A stretch of 64,000 nucleotides of DNA, from NCBI GenBank assembly GCA_963702995.1, contig OY969783.1:6572001-6636000 (forward strand). The letters are read 5' to 3'. This document shows positions 9,279 through 18,076 of this stretch, one piece after another (position 1 is the first letter of the stretch; every line of letters begins with the position of its first letter). The position numbers and the translations under genes are program-made. The notes beneath the pieces were generated by a model. The model ran no database searches, had not been told where the DNA came from, and saw only the letters and a list, made by a program, of their open reading frames with translations. The DNA is from MFD04580-c1 sp963702995 (lineage in GTDB: Bacteria > Planctomycetota > Phycisphaerae > Tepidisphaerales > Tepidisphaeraceae).

Positions 9279-10282
9279 ATGAAGCAGTTGTCCGACACGC
9301 CGTACTCGGTCCTGGACTTATCCCCCATTCGACAGGGCGGGAACGCGAGCCAGTCGTTCCGCAACAGCCTGGACCTGGCCCGCCACGCCGAGCGGTGGGG
9401 GTATACGCGCTATTGGCTGGCCGAGCACCACAACATCCCCGGCGTCGCCAGCGCGGCGACGGCCGTCCTGATCGGGCACATCGCCGGCGGGACGTCAACG
9501 ATTCGCGTCGGCTCCGGCGGGATCATGCTGCCGAACCACGCGCCGCTGGTCATCGCGGAACAGTTCGGCACGCTGGAATCGCTCTATCCCGGTCGGATTG
9601 ACCTGGGTCTGGGCCGTGCCCCCGGCGGCGACCCGGCGACCGCCCGGGCCTGAGGCGCAACCTGGGAAGCAGCGGCGATACCTTCCCGCGCGACCTGCTC
9701 GAACTGATCTCCTACTTCCGCCGCGCCGAGCCTGGTCAGGCCGTCCGCGCCGTGCCGGGCGAGGGGCTGGAGGTGCCGATCTGGCTGCTGGGGTCGAGCG
9801 ATTTCAGCGCCAGCCTCGCCGGCGAGATGGGGTTGCCGTTCGCGTTCGCCTCGCACTTCGCCCCCGAGTTCATGCTGGCGGCGTTGGGCCTGTACCGCAA
9901 ACATTTTACGCCGTCGGCGCGGCTTGAACGGCCGCACGCGATGGTGGGCGTAAACGTCATCGCGGCCGATACCGACGCGGAAGCCCGGCGACAAGCGACT
10001 TCGCTCCAGCAGATGTTCCTCAACATGGCCCGCGGCACGCCCAGCCAACTTCCCCCGCCCGTGCAGAGCATGGAGGGGCGTTGGTCGCCTGCGGAGCGGG
10101 CCCATGTCGAGCAGCGAATGCGCGTTTCGGCGATTGGGTCTGTCGAGACGCTCCGCACGCAGTTGGCGGACATTCTCTCGGCGACCAACACGGATGAGTT
10201 GATCCTGACGGCGCACCTCTACGACCCGGCGGCGCGGTTGCGATCATTCGAGTTGGCGGCACAGGCGATGCGGGGCGGGTGA
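9279..10282 (+). pseudogene. LLM-class flavin-dependent (luciferase-like) monooxygenase, one frameshift
   Basis: This is a bacterial luciferase-like monooxygenase of the MsnO8/YhbW group, expected to use reduced flavin and O2; the substrate is unknown. The ATG at 9279 begins 'MKQLSDTPYSVLDLSPIRQG'. The family signatures 'WLAEHHNIPGVAS', 'RVGSGGIMLPNHAPL' and 'RIDLGLGRAPGGDP' follow. The frame closes with TGA at 9651-9653, but the next codons in another frame ('RRNLGSSGDTFPRDLLELI', then 'VPIWLLGSSDFSASLAGEMG') continue the family sequence to 10282. One missing C near 9650 explains it. The joined length of about 334 residues is exactly what the family expects, so a sequence error is likely and the gene may be intact in the organism. 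Confidence 0.8.
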
Positions 10283-10320
10283 TGCGCCGGCGGACTGCGG
10301 CGTTCCCTCGTCGTCTCGAC

Positions 10321-11853
10321 TTAGCCCTCGACGGCGGGCAGGCCGCTGTTGGCCGGGCCGTCGATCACCTTCCCGTACGGGTCGAACCGGGAGCCGTGGC
10401 AGGGGCAGTCCCACGAGCCTTCGGCGTAGTTCCAGCGGACAACGCAGCCGAGATGGGGGCACACGGCCGAGCAGGTGTGGAGCTTGTCGTTCTCGTCCTT
10501 ATAGACCGCCACCTTCGTCAGCCCGCGGCGCATCACGGCGCCCTGGCCCGGGGGGATGTGGCTCACGTCGGTCACGTCGCCCGGCGTGACATAATCGCGA
10601 TACTGCGCCATGACACTCGCCTGATCCTTGGCGAACGTGCCGGCGGCTTTCGCGGTGAACCGCGCGGGGTCGTACAGCTTCTCCCACGGGTTAGGGCGGC
10701 CGACGATGAGGTCTGTCAGCAGGATGCCGGCGATCGTCCCGTGGGTCATCCCCATCCCGGAGTCGCCCGTGTGGATGTAGACGTTGTGATCCCCGGTCGG
10801 GTTGCGGCCGGTGTAGGCCAGGAAATCGATCGGCTCCATGTACTGGCCCGACCAGTGGAACTCCATCTTTTCGCACATCGGGAACCGCTCCCGCGTCCAG
10901 CGCTCGATCTTCGCATACCGAACGTCCGGGTCGTTCGCCATCGCGGTCTTGTGGTCCTCGCCACCGGAGACCAGCACGTCATACCCGTTCATCGGTTGCA
11001 GGCGGACGTAGTGGTAGGGGTCCTCGGTGTCCCAGTAGAGGCCGCGTTCAACCGACCCCTGGGGGACACGGAACCCCGCGACGTACGTCCGCCAGGGAGA
11101 CTGCTTGGTGTGCATTGTCACCGTGTCGTTGATGGGCGTGTTGGTCGTGACGACCACGTGATCGGCCGTTACGACAGGGCCGTGGCTGGTCACCACGCGC
11201 GCCTTCCCGCCATTGACGCTGGGTTCGATCTGTTGTGCGTGCGTGTCGCCGTAGATCAGGCCACCGCGCTTCCAGATCGCCCGGGTGACGCCGGCGACGT
11301 ACTTCAGTGGATGAAACTGCGCCTGGCGCGGATAGCAGAGGCAGCGGCCGGTGTTGAACGAAATGGGGGCGCGGTCCACCCAGTGCGCGTCATTCAGCCC
11401 GATACGATGGGCCGCTTCCAGTTCCTTCTCCAGGAAATCGGCCCCCTGGCCGTTCGGCGAGACGAAGAGGTATCCGTTGACGCGGAAGAAGTCGCAATCG
11501 ATCTTCTCGGCGTCGGCTATTTCGTGGATACGGTCTACGGCGGCCGAGTGGCTCCCCGTGGCGAGCCGCAGCCCCTCCTCCCCGTGAAGCTGCTCGATCT
11601 GGGTGAGCCCGTCGTCATTGTAAAAGACGAGGTGCGCGGTGGTTCGAGCGGTGTTGCCGCCCCCGATCGGCCCATCGTCGAGAAGAACGACTTTCTTGCC
11701 TTCTCGACAAAGCAGGTACGCCGTCGTGACACCGGCGATGCCTGCCCCAACCACGCACACGTCGGCCGCCAGATCCTCCTTCAACCGAGGTTGAACGCCG
11801 GTCTCCGCGCTGGCCATCCACACCGAAGTCGTCCGTCCTGAATCGCTCTTCAT
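10321..11853 (-). CDS. FAD-dependent oxidoreductase with C-terminal Rieske [2Fe-2S] domain
   Basis: The protein has 510 residues; the start is placed at the ATG 'MKSDSGRTTSVW' (complement of 11851-11853), just ahead of the conserved part. Residues about 30-50 carry the dinucleotide-binding loop 'VCVVGAGIAGVTTAYLL' of the DAO (glycine oxidase-like) fold. The last ~55 residues form a Rieske domain with both cluster-binding boxes, 'CPHLGC' and 'CPCHGS'. The fusion suggests oxidation of an amine or similar substrate with electrons passing through the 2Fe-2S centre, but the substrate cannot be read from sequence. It lies 47 bp downstream of the alanine racemase-like gene on the same strand and may be co-transcribed. 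There is no signal peptide, so it is probably cytoplasmic. Confidence 0.88.
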   Translation of the reverse strand: MKSDSGRTTSVWMASAETGVQPRLKEDLAADVCVVGAGIAGVTTAYLLCREGKKVVLLDDGPIGGGNTARTTAHLVFYNDDGLTQIEQLHGEEGLRLATGSHSAAVDRIHEIADAEKIDCDFFRVNGYLFVSPNGQGADFLEKELEAAHRIGLNDAHWVDRAPISFNTGRCLCYPRQAQFHPLKYVAGVTRAIWKRGGLIYGDTHAQQIEPSVNGGKARVVTSHGPVVTADHVVVTTNTPINDTVTMHTKQSPWRTYVAGFRVPQGSVERGLYWDTEDPYHYVRLQPMNGYDVLVSGGEDHKTAMANDPDVRYAKIERWTRERFPMCEKMEFHWSGQYMEPIDFLAYTGRNPTGDHNVYIHTGDSGMGMTHGTIAGILLTDLIVGRPNPWEKLYDPARFTAKAAGTFAKDQASVMAQYRDYVTPGDVTDVSHIPPGQGAVMRRGLTKVAVYKDENDKLHTCSAVCPHLGCVVRWNYAEGSWDCPCHGSRFDPYGKVIDGPANSGLPAVEG

Positions 11854-11900
11854 GCCAACGGTGTAATCACGGCGGGCGGCTGCGCGAATGGCAAAAGCGC

Positions 11901-12851
11901 TTAACCCGGCCGCGCGACGTCTGGCCCGGCGTAAGTTTTTGCGCCCAAACCAGCAAGCTGGACAAAGCACGCGTACATGGACGCGCCCCAGTCGGCGGCT
12001 ACGGCGTGCGCGCCCAGGCTGTCGCCGACCAGCACGACTTCATCCCCGACCCGATCGGCCGGAGCGCAATCGACGAAAGCCGATTGCATCCCCACCTCCA
12101 GGATTCGCGACGGCCGCCCATTCACAAGGCAGGGCCCGGCCCGTAACCCGGTCGCATAGCCACAGAGGATCACGCCGTGGCGGCCGGTCTGAAAGCCGCT
12201 GTAGCCGGCCGGGCCGGCGGAGTCTCGCACCTCGACCAGGCGCGTGCTGACACGCAGCGCGCCCCGGTAGAGCGCCATGCCGGGACGAACCGCGTCGAAC
12301 CGGCAACCCGGCTGATCGAGCAGCGACGTCCCAGCGGCATGGAGACGCAACGAGCGTCCGGCCGCCAGGTCGCGGAACCGGTGCGCCTGCGCCAGCGTCA
12401 CGGCGTGCGTCATCGCCTCTGTACAGCCGCCAGCGGCGAGCGCGGCGGCGATGTCGGCGGGCGGGCAGGCGAATCGTTGTTGGCCGGTGTCGATCGCCAG
12501 GATCGGATCGAACGCTCTGAACTCGCTCGCCTGGGCGACGCTCGAAACGGCGGGGCGAATGCGGTGGCGGGCGTAGGTGGAGGCATCGGCGGCCGTGGGC
12601 GGACCGAGCGTGATCGCCGGCCGGGTCGCGATGGCGCCGAAGTCGATCTCCACCGCCTCGCGGAGCGAGAAGAAGCAGAACCCGTCAACGAGGTCGGTGA
12701 GGATGGGGATCACGGCCGCCGCCCCAAGGCCGTAGGCGTCGGCTTTGACGACGGCGAGAAGCGGCACTTCGGCTCGGCGGCGCACATCGAGCGCGTTGGC
12801 GCGAATCCGCGCGAGGTCAACGCGCACGGCGACGGCGGGGCTGGAAATCAT
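11901..12851 (-). CDS. Alanine racemase-like PLP enzyme, short and atypical
   Basis: The start is the ATG 'MISSPAVAVRVDLARIRANA'; an upstream extension in the same frame has no family similarity. The PLP-lysine loop 'VVKADAYGLGAA' is clear, 'AIDTGQQRF' corresponds to the usual 'vDTGMgR' block, and 'DAVRPGMALYRG' and 'GYATGL' correspond to the C-terminal beta domain. At about 316 residues it is shorter than typical Alr (~360-380), and the usual 'GRVCMDQ' segment is replaced by 'EVGMQSAFVD'. It may be a normal but divergent D-alanine supplier for peptidoglycan, or a related PLP racemase. It is divergent from xylA with ~210 bp between starts. The superfamily call is confident; the substrate is less so. 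Confidence 0.75.
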   Translation of the reverse strand: MISSPAVAVRVDLARIRANALDVRRRAEVPLLAVVKADAYGLGAAAVIPILTDLVDGFCFFSLREAVEIDFGAIATRPAITLGPPTAADASTYARHRIRPAVSSVAQASEFRAFDPILAIDTGQQRFACPPADIAAALAAGGCTEAMTHAVTLAQAHRFRDLAAGRSLRLHAAGTSLLDQPGCRFDAVRPGMALYRGALRVSTRLVEVRDSAGPAGYSGFQTGRHGVILCGYATGLRAGPCLVNGRPSRILEVGMQSAFVDCAPADRVGDEVVLVGDSLGAHAVAADWGASMYACFVQLAGLGAKTYAGPDVARPG

Positions 12852-13059
12852 CGCCGCGAATTGGACCTCCAACGCGCGCGGCGGTCCAGTGAAAGGCGTT
12901 GCGGGAGCCTGAAGGACCCGGATCGACATCCGCCTTTTCGGGGCTTTCCTTGATTCGAGCCCTCGTTTCAGGGACACTCCCGGCCCAAAATCGACCCAAC
13001 CGGCCGTCCTGCGACGTGCCCACCGAACGACCCCGATTGCGAGGAACGAGGAAACCCCC

Positions 13060-14259
13060 ATGGCCAAAGTCAGCGGAAAGACGGACTCCAACGGCGATGT
13101 GTACGCACCCGACCCCAAGCTCAAGTTTACGTTCGGGCTGTGGACCGTCGGCAACATCGGCCGCGATCCATTCGGCGGCCCGGTCCGCGAACAACTTAGC
13201 GTGGGGCAAATCTGCGACCTGCTGGGTAAAGCCGGCGCCTACGGCGTCAACTTCCACGACAACGACCTGATCCCGATCGACGCCACGCCGGACCAGGCCG
13301 AGACGATCAAGAAGGAGTTCCGCAAGGGGCTGAAGGACAACGGGCTGGCCGTGCCGATGGCCACGACCAACCTCTTCTCCGACCCGGTGTTCAAAGACGG
13401 GGCGTTCACCAGCAACAACGCCCAGATCCGGGCCTATGCGATCCAGAAGACGATGCGGGCGATGGACCTGGGCGCCGAGTTCGGCGCTAAGATCTATGTC
13501 TTCTGGGGCGGCCGCGAAGGTGTTGAGACCGACGCGGCCAAGAACCCGGTGACGGCGATCGGGCGCTTCCGCGAAGCCATGAACTTCCTGGCGGAGTACA
13601 GCATCGAGCAGGGGTACAACTATCGATTCGCCTTCGAGGCCAAACCGAACGAGCCGCGCGGGCACATGTATTTCGCGGTCACGGGGAGCTACCTGGCGCT
13701 GATCCCGACGCTGGCCAAGCCGGAGTTGTTCGGCGTGAACCCGGAGGTCGCCCACGAGCACATGGCCGGCCTGAACTTCGTTCACCAGGTGGCGGCCGCC
13801 ATCGAGTCCGGCAAGCTGTTCCACATCGACCTCAATGACCAGGAGTTCGGCCGCTACGACCAGGACTTCCGGTTCGGGTCGGCCAACCCGAAGCACGCGT
13901 TCTTCCTCGTGAAGCTGCTGGAAGACAGTCGCTACAACGGCCCGCGCCACTTCGACAGCCACGCCTACCGCCAGAGCGATTACCAGGACGTGCTCGCCTT
14001 CGCCAAGGGGAGCATGCGGACGTACCAGATCATGAAGGAGAAGGCGGCGCGCTGGAATGCCGACCCGGAGATCCAGGGCCTGCTCCAGACGATCAACGTG
14101 CAGGACCAGGGGCTGTCGCGGCTGACCAAGTCGTACAGCAGCCAGAACGCGAAAAAGCTCCTGGCCGCGCCGCTGGACCGGGTCGAGCTGGCCAAGGCCC
14201 GCCTGCCGTACGAGCAGCTCGACCAGTTGACGATGGAGATCCTCTGGGGCGTTCGATAA
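13060..14259 (+). CDS. xylA: Xylose isomerase (class I, actinobacterial-like)
   Basis: It interconverts D-xylose and D-xylulose (and glucose/fructose) using two divalent metals in a TIM barrel. The length of 399 residues fits the shorter class I enzymes. Visible active-site blocks are 'NFHDNDLIP' (His66 and Asp69), 'VFWGGREG', 'FEAKPNEPRG' (Glu193 and Lys195), 'NPEVAHEHMAGLNF' (Glu229, His232), 'HIDLND' and 'YDQDFRFG'. The ATG is preceded by GAGGAA (13047-13052). No xylulokinase or xylose transporter is next to it, so this gene stands alone, divergent from the racemase-like gene. Confidence 0.95.
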   Translation: MAKVSGKTDSNGDVYAPDPKLKFTFGLWTVGNIGRDPFGGPVREQLSVGQICDLLGKAGAYGVNFHDNDLIPIDATPDQAETIKKEFRKGLKDNGLAVPMATTNLFSDPVFKDGAFTSNNAQIRAYAIQKTMRAMDLGAEFGAKIYVFWGGREGVETDAAKNPVTAIGRFREAMNFLAEYSIEQGYNYRFAFEAKPNEPRGHMYFAVTGSYLALIPTLAKPELFGVNPEVAHEHMAGLNFVHQVAAAIESGKLFHIDLNDQEFGRYDQDFRFGSANPKHAFFLVKLLEDSRYNGPRHFDSHAYRQSDYQDVLAFAKGSMRTYQIMKEKAARWNADPEIQGLLQTINVQDQGLSRLTKSYSSQNAKKLLAAPLDRVELAKARLPYEQLDQLTMEILWGVR

Positions 14260-14562
14260 CCGCAGCGCCTGAACGGCGTTCGGTAAATCACCGGCGAGTG
14301 GGCCACTCCATCGAAATCGGGGGTGCGCCGCGAATCAAAGTGCCGCCGGCACCCTAGCGGCCGTGTTGCCGAGCGCACAGCAAGCCCGCCGGTGAGGGCG
14401 CCGGCGGCACGTCGGATGACATCGCCGCGCGCCCGCGACCTTTCCTGGAACGGTCCAATAGGTGCAAGCGGCCGCTCGGCCGGGCCCTTTCGGTGCCATC
14501 CCGTTTCGCGGGACGCGAGATCTTTGTTGAATTTGGAGTTTCCGATTGTCATAGTCGGCGGC
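14260..14562. other. Intergenic region dominated by a palindromic repeat
   Basis: There is no gene. It holds one copy of the GC-rich interspersed repeat (14340-14464), listed separately, and the leader of the prepilin gene. Confidence 0.6.
14340..14464 (+). repeat. Interspersed palindromic repeat, copy 1 (~70 bp core, ~125 bp extended)
   Basis: The core 14340-14410 starts 'gtgccgccgg' and ends 'ccggcggcac', so its ends can pair into a hairpin. The same core occurs in the opposite orientation at 43042-43113 and 55773-55842. With the 55.7 kb copy the similarity extends outward through 'gtcggatgacatcgcc' to 'tcctggaacgg', giving an element of about 125 bp. Confidence 0.75.
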
Positions 14563-15300
14563 ATGGGACGACTACGCTCTGCTTCACGTCTCGGTTTTAC
14601 GCTGGTTGAGCTCCTGGTCGTGATCGGTATTATCGCCTTGCTTGTCTCGATTCTGTTGCCGACTTTGAGCCGAGCGCGGGAGCAGGCGGCCGGCGTCGCC
14701 TGCATGAGCAACCTCCGGCAGATCGCGATCGGGCTTGGGATGTATGCCGACCAGAATCGCGAGCGCTACCCCGCGCCCGCCTGGATCGGCGACCCCAAGC
14801 CGGACGACTGGATCTACTGGCAGCAGAACCTCGAGCAGTCGCAAAGCCCGATCGCGCCATACCTCGGGGGGTTCAACGCAAGACTGCTCCGCTGCCCGTC
14901 GGATGACATAAGCACCCACAAGCAGACGAACGGCAGCGCGATAGACCCTGTCGATCATTACTTGTACAGTTACACGGTCAACGAAAGCATTTGCAACCGA
15001 TTCAACCGCCTCAATAACAAGCCGGTGGTCACGCGCGCCATGATTCGCAACCCGACAGGGAAGATACTGGTCATTGATGAGGCCTACACGACCATTGATG
15101 ACGGATGCTGGTGGTCGTCCGGAGTGGTCACGCAGAAGGGGTCTGCCAATGCATTGTCGATCCGCCATGACAAGAAAGCGGAGACCAACCTGGACCTCAA
15201 TGCCGGCCGCGGCAATGCCGCGTTCGTCGATGGCCATGTCGAGTTCATCCCACGTCTGGACAGTACGCTGCCGGTGTTCTACGACCCGCTGGTGAATTGA
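14563..15300 (+). CDS. Type II secretion/pilin-like prepilin (planctomycete H-X9-DG type)
   Basis: The protein has 245 residues; the start was chosen so that a short basic leader 'MGRLRSASRLG' precedes 'FTLVELLVVIGIIALLVS'. This is the class III signal cut by prepilin peptidase between Gly and Phe, followed by the hydrophobic N-terminal helix of pseudopilins. 'LLPTLSRAREQA' and 'CMSNLRQIAIGLGMYADQN' are typical of the very numerous prepilin-like proteins of Phycisphaerae, and near the C-terminus 'AAFVDGHVEFIP' matches the conserved 'xDGHVe' block of that group. The protein should be exported and held in the inner membrane or a pseudopilus-like structure. No secretion genes are adjacent, as is usual for these scattered genes. 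Confidence 0.85.
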   Translation: MGRLRSASRLGFTLVELLVVIGIIALLVSILLPTLSRAREQAAGVACMSNLRQIAIGLGMYADQNRERYPAPAWIGDPKPDDWIYWQQNLEQSQSPIAPYLGGFNARLLRCPSDDISTHKQTNGSAIDPVDHYLYSYTVNESICNRFNRLNNKPVVTRAMIRNPTGKILVIDEAYTTIDDGCWWSSGVVTQKGSANALSIRHDKKAETNLDLNAGRGNAAFVDGHVEFIPRLDSTLPVFYDPLVN

Positions 15301-15353
15301 GGGGGCAGGGACCGGCTCCAACGCGGAGTGGGCGACGTGAGGGCTCGAGCGAA

Positions 15354-15779
15354 TCAGTCGAGCTTTTCCGGCTCGATCTGGATGTTCGTCTCCCCGGCGG
15401 CTTTCTTTTCCTGGTACTTCCTCACCCAGGTCTCGAAGCTCTTACCCGCGGCGGTATCGCGGCCGCTGAAGATCAGGCGGGCGATATCGGTGTAGCGGAT
15501 CGCGACCTTCTCATCGCGGTCCTTGGGGAACAGCCGCACTTTGCTGTCGGCAAGCGTCGGCGCTGAAACGCGATCGAAGATATACCCTTCGACGCTTGTT
15601 CCGTCCTTCAAGCCGATCGTGACGTCGCCACGATAATCGAACGCCTTTTCCAGCGCCACCCGAACTTCGTCATCGCTCGCCAGCGGCGGGACCCACCCTT
15701 CCAACTGCTCATGAACGACTCCATGGCCCCCTTTGCCCAAGTCAGCATTAAATGGATGAGATTTGGTTTCTTGCGGCAT
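15354..15779 (-). CDS. Conserved hypothetical protein with a small beta-rich core
   Basis: The protein has 141 residues; the start ATG is at the complement of 15777-15779. The middle segment 'YRGDVTIGLKDGTSVEGYIF' looks like a small beta-barrel strand-turn-strand reminiscent of Sm/Hfq-type folds, followed by 'KVAIRYTDIARLIFSGRD'. There is no signal peptide or membrane segment. It lies downstream of hpnH on the same strand, separated by a repeat-rich spacer of ~175 bp. I do not know its function; the Sm-like suggestion is only a pattern impression. Similar short proteins occur next to hopanoid genes in planctomycetes, but I cannot confirm that here. Confidence 0.6.
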   Translation of the reverse strand: MPQETKSHPFNADLGKGGHGVVHEQLEGWVPPLASDDEVRVALEKAFDYRGDVTIGLKDGTSVEGYIFDRVSAPTLADSKVRLFPKDRDEKVAIRYTDIARLIFSGRDTAAGKSFETWVRKYQEKKAAGETNIQIEPEKLD

Positions 15780-15801
15780 GACAAATCAATCCAAATACAA
15801 T

Positions 15802-15945
15802 TTTCGCCACAGATGGGAAGAAAGCATGAAGGATGAAGAAGAAGGTTGAAGCAGAACCAGAGAATGAAGGCACGGTCTCAAATACGTCGCACCAACGAAT
15901 CTTTTCTCTTATCTGTGTTCATCCTGCCTTTCATCTGTGGCGAAA
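15802..15945. repeat. Inverted-repeat intergenic element
   Basis: A perfect 14-base arm 'tttcgccacagatg' (15802-15815) is matched by 'catctgtggcgaaa' (15932-15945). The inner sequence is AT-richer than the flanking genes, and the right half contains 'ttatctgtgttcatcctg', a phrase I associate with intergenic repeats of planctomycete genomes. No protein is encoded. Confidence 0.6.
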
Positions 15946-15955
15946 CTCTTCTCCG

Positions 15956-17092
15956 TCAGACCTCGACAGCCTCTGCTTCCCGATTGCGGCCGCCGTTGAC
16001 GGTAAGCGTCACTTTGATCCCTGGCGTGGCTGGGGCTGTGGCATCATCGAGCAATCGATCCGCTTCCGCGTCAGGGTAGCGGCCGCCGAAGAGGGTGGCC
16101 TTGGCTGTCGCCAGCAGGCCCCTGAGCGAGCCGAAGGTGTGATCGACGGCGCTGGCCTCGTAGCCGCTGTGGACCATGCAGTTGGCGCACTTGGGGTTGC
16201 CGCTCTCGGTCCCGTAGCTGGCCCAGCTTGTCGTGTCGATCAGCTCCTGGAACGTGTCGGCGTAGCCGTCGGCGAGGAGATAGCAGGGCTTTTGCCAGCC
16301 AAAGACGTTGAACGTCGGCATGCCCCAGGGGGTGCAGGCGTAGTTCCGTTTGCCCATCAGGTACTCGAGGAACAGGGGGCTCTGGTTGAAGACCCAGTTC
16401 TTCTTGCGGTTGCTGAGGATCGAGCGGAAGAGCCGCCGAGTCTTAGCCTTGCCCAGGAAGTGCCGCTGGTCGGGAGCTTTGTCGTAGCTGTAGCCGGGGG
16501 AGAGCATCATCCCCTCGACCCCGAGGCCCATCATTTCGTCGAAGAAAGCCCGGACGCTTTTGGGGTCGGCGCCGTCGAAGAGGGTGGTATTGGTGGTCAC
16601 CCGGAAGCCGCGCTTTACCGCTTCGCGGATCCCGTCCACCGCGATTTCATACGTCCCTTCGCGGCAGACGGCGAAATCGTGATGATCTTTCTGGCCGTCC
16701 ATGTGGACGCTGAACGTGAGGTACTTGCTTGGCTTGAACTGGTCGAGCTTTTCCTTCAGGAGCAGGGCGTTGGTGCAGAGGTAAACATATTTGCCACGGG
16801 CGACAAGGCCTTCGACGATCTGCTCGATCTGCGGGTGAAGCAGAGGCTCGCCGCCGGGGATGCTGACCATCGGCGCGCCGCATTCGTCGGCCGCCTGGAA
16901 ACATTGCTCGGGGGTCAGGTTCTTCTTCAGGACGTGGGCGGGGTACTGGATCTTCCCGCAGCCGGCGCAGGCGAGATTGCAGCGGAACAGCGGCTCGAGC
17001 ATCAACACGAGCGGGTACTGCTTGCGTCCGGCGATCTTTTGCCGCAGCACGTAGGTGGCGACCGTCCACATCTGCGAAAGGGGAACACCCAT
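15956..17092 (-). CDS. hpnH: Hopanoid biosynthesis radical SAM protein HpnH
   Basis: HpnH adds an adenosyl group to the hopene skeleton to make adenosylhopane, the first step toward extended hopanoids. The ATG at the complement of 17090-17092 ('MGVPLSQMW') aligns with the family start; a TTG 11 codons upstream is less likely. The radical SAM cluster motif 'CNLACAGCG' lies about 25-30 residues after the start, preceded by 'LVLMLEPLFR'. 'SIPGGEPLLHP', 'FSVHMDGQKDHHD' and 'MMLSPGYSYDKAPDQ' are family hallmarks. The 378-residue length is normal. It is divergent from the hpnG-like gene, which supports a hopanoid role; squalene-hopene cyclase is not in this window. Confidence 0.95.
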   Translation of the reverse strand: MGVPLSQMWTVATYVLRQKIAGRKQYPLVLMLEPLFRCNLACAGCGKIQYPAHVLKKNLTPEQCFQAADECGAPMVSIPGGEPLLHPQIEQIVEGLVARGKYVYLCTNALLLKEKLDQFKPSKYLTFSVHMDGQKDHHDFAVCREGTYEIAVDGIREAVKRGFRVTTNTTLFDGADPKSVRAFFDEMMGLGVEGMMLSPGYSYDKAPDQRHFLGKAKTRRLFRSILSNRKKNWVFNQSPLFLEYLMGKRNYACTPWGMPTFNVFGWQKPCYLLADGYADTFQELIDTTSWASYGTESGNPKCANCMVHSGYEASAVDHTFGSLRGLLATAKATLFGGRYPDAEADRLLDDATAPATPGIKVTLTVNGGRNREAEAVEV

Positions 17093-17349
17093 AAGTCTCT
17101 TCTGTAAGTTGCCTTCCGTCCCCAACTGCGGCCGCCGCGTTCGTCCCGGGAGCGTGCGACGGGGCCACTATACCCGCAATCGGCCGCTTTCCGAAGCCGG
17201 CATGAGCCAACGGCACTGACTTGTTGTTCCGCTCCCTGGCCCGATCCAGCGTCCAATGCAGATTTTGGAAGTCGGTCGCCCGCCAGCGGGTTCAGCGGAC
17301 GCAACGTATACTGCCGGCAGTCATATCCGGCGGCCTTCAAGGCGAGATC

Positions 17350-18038
17350 GTGCAAAAGCAACGGGTGGTCATCCTCGCGGCGGTTGACGCGGAAGCACGC
17401 GGCCTCGCGCGGCCCTGGGGCTGACGTATAGCGATGGCCGCTCGCGGGGGGTGTCGGGGTCGTGGCCAGTGGACCTGTACGTGGTCGGGATTCGCGCGCG
17501 TGAGATCCCGGATAAGCTGACGCCGGGGACCGTTCGCTGCGTGCTGATGGCTGGCGTCGCCGGCGCCCTGGACCCGTCCCTCCGGATCGGCGATCTCGTG
17601 CTCGACGCGGCGAAGGGGTCAAGCAAGATCCTTCCCGCGATCTCCACCGACCCGGTCCTCCGTTCGATGATCCGCGGTAAGATCCACACGGCCGGGCACC
17701 TCGTCGCCACGCCCGCCGAAAAGGCCGACCGATTCCACCGGACGCACGCCCATGCGGTTGACATGGAGTTATCAATCGTCCGGGAGGTGCTGAGCCCCTG
17801 CGGCATCCCGGTCCTGGGCCTTCGTGCGATCAGCGACACGGCGGCGGAGAGCGTCGATCCAAAGTTACTCGATCTCATCGACGCGCACGGCCATCCGAAG
17901 CCGGCCGCCCTGGCGAAGGCGATCCTGTTCCGGCCTAGGCTGGCGGTCGAGTTGATCAGGCTCGGCCGCCACTCTCATGAGGCGATTGGGCGTCTCGGCG
18001 AAGCCACGCGGCGGCTCCTCGCGGCCGGGGCGGATTGA
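17350..18038 (+). pseudogene. hpnG: HpnG-like hopanoid-associated nucleoside phosphorylase, one frameshift
   Basis: HpnG removes adenine from adenosylhopane to give ribosylhopane. The N-terminus begins at a GTG at 17350 ('QKQRVVILAAVDAEARGLAR') and hits a TGA at 17422-17424. The rest ('GSWPVDLYVVGIRA', 'CVLMAGVAGALDPSLRIGDL', 'HAVDMELSIVREVL', 'PVLGLRAISDTA') is in another frame to 18038. Adding one G to the run at about 17418-17421 joins the two parts ('PWG' then 'LTYSDGRSRG'). The second part carries the phosphorylase glycine-rich loop and the 'DMEL' purine/ribose site. It is divergent from hpnH, the usual partner. A sequence error is more likely than true loss. Confidence 0.75.
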
Positions 18039-18076
18039 ATCCGCTACGTCCGCTTCGAATCACCGTTCCCCCAGCG

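Noticed and set aside
10279..11841. A 520-codon forward frame opposite the FAD/Rieske gene
   Set aside because: The reverse strand carries exact FAD and Rieske motifs; the forward product has no family features.
12817..13962. A 381-codon reverse frame opposite xylA
   Set aside because: xylA motifs on the forward strand are complete; the reverse frame is an antisense shadow.
15833..17107. A 424-codon forward frame opposite hpnH
   Set aside because: hpnH is unmistakable on the reverse strand; the forward frame starts inside an intergenic repeat.
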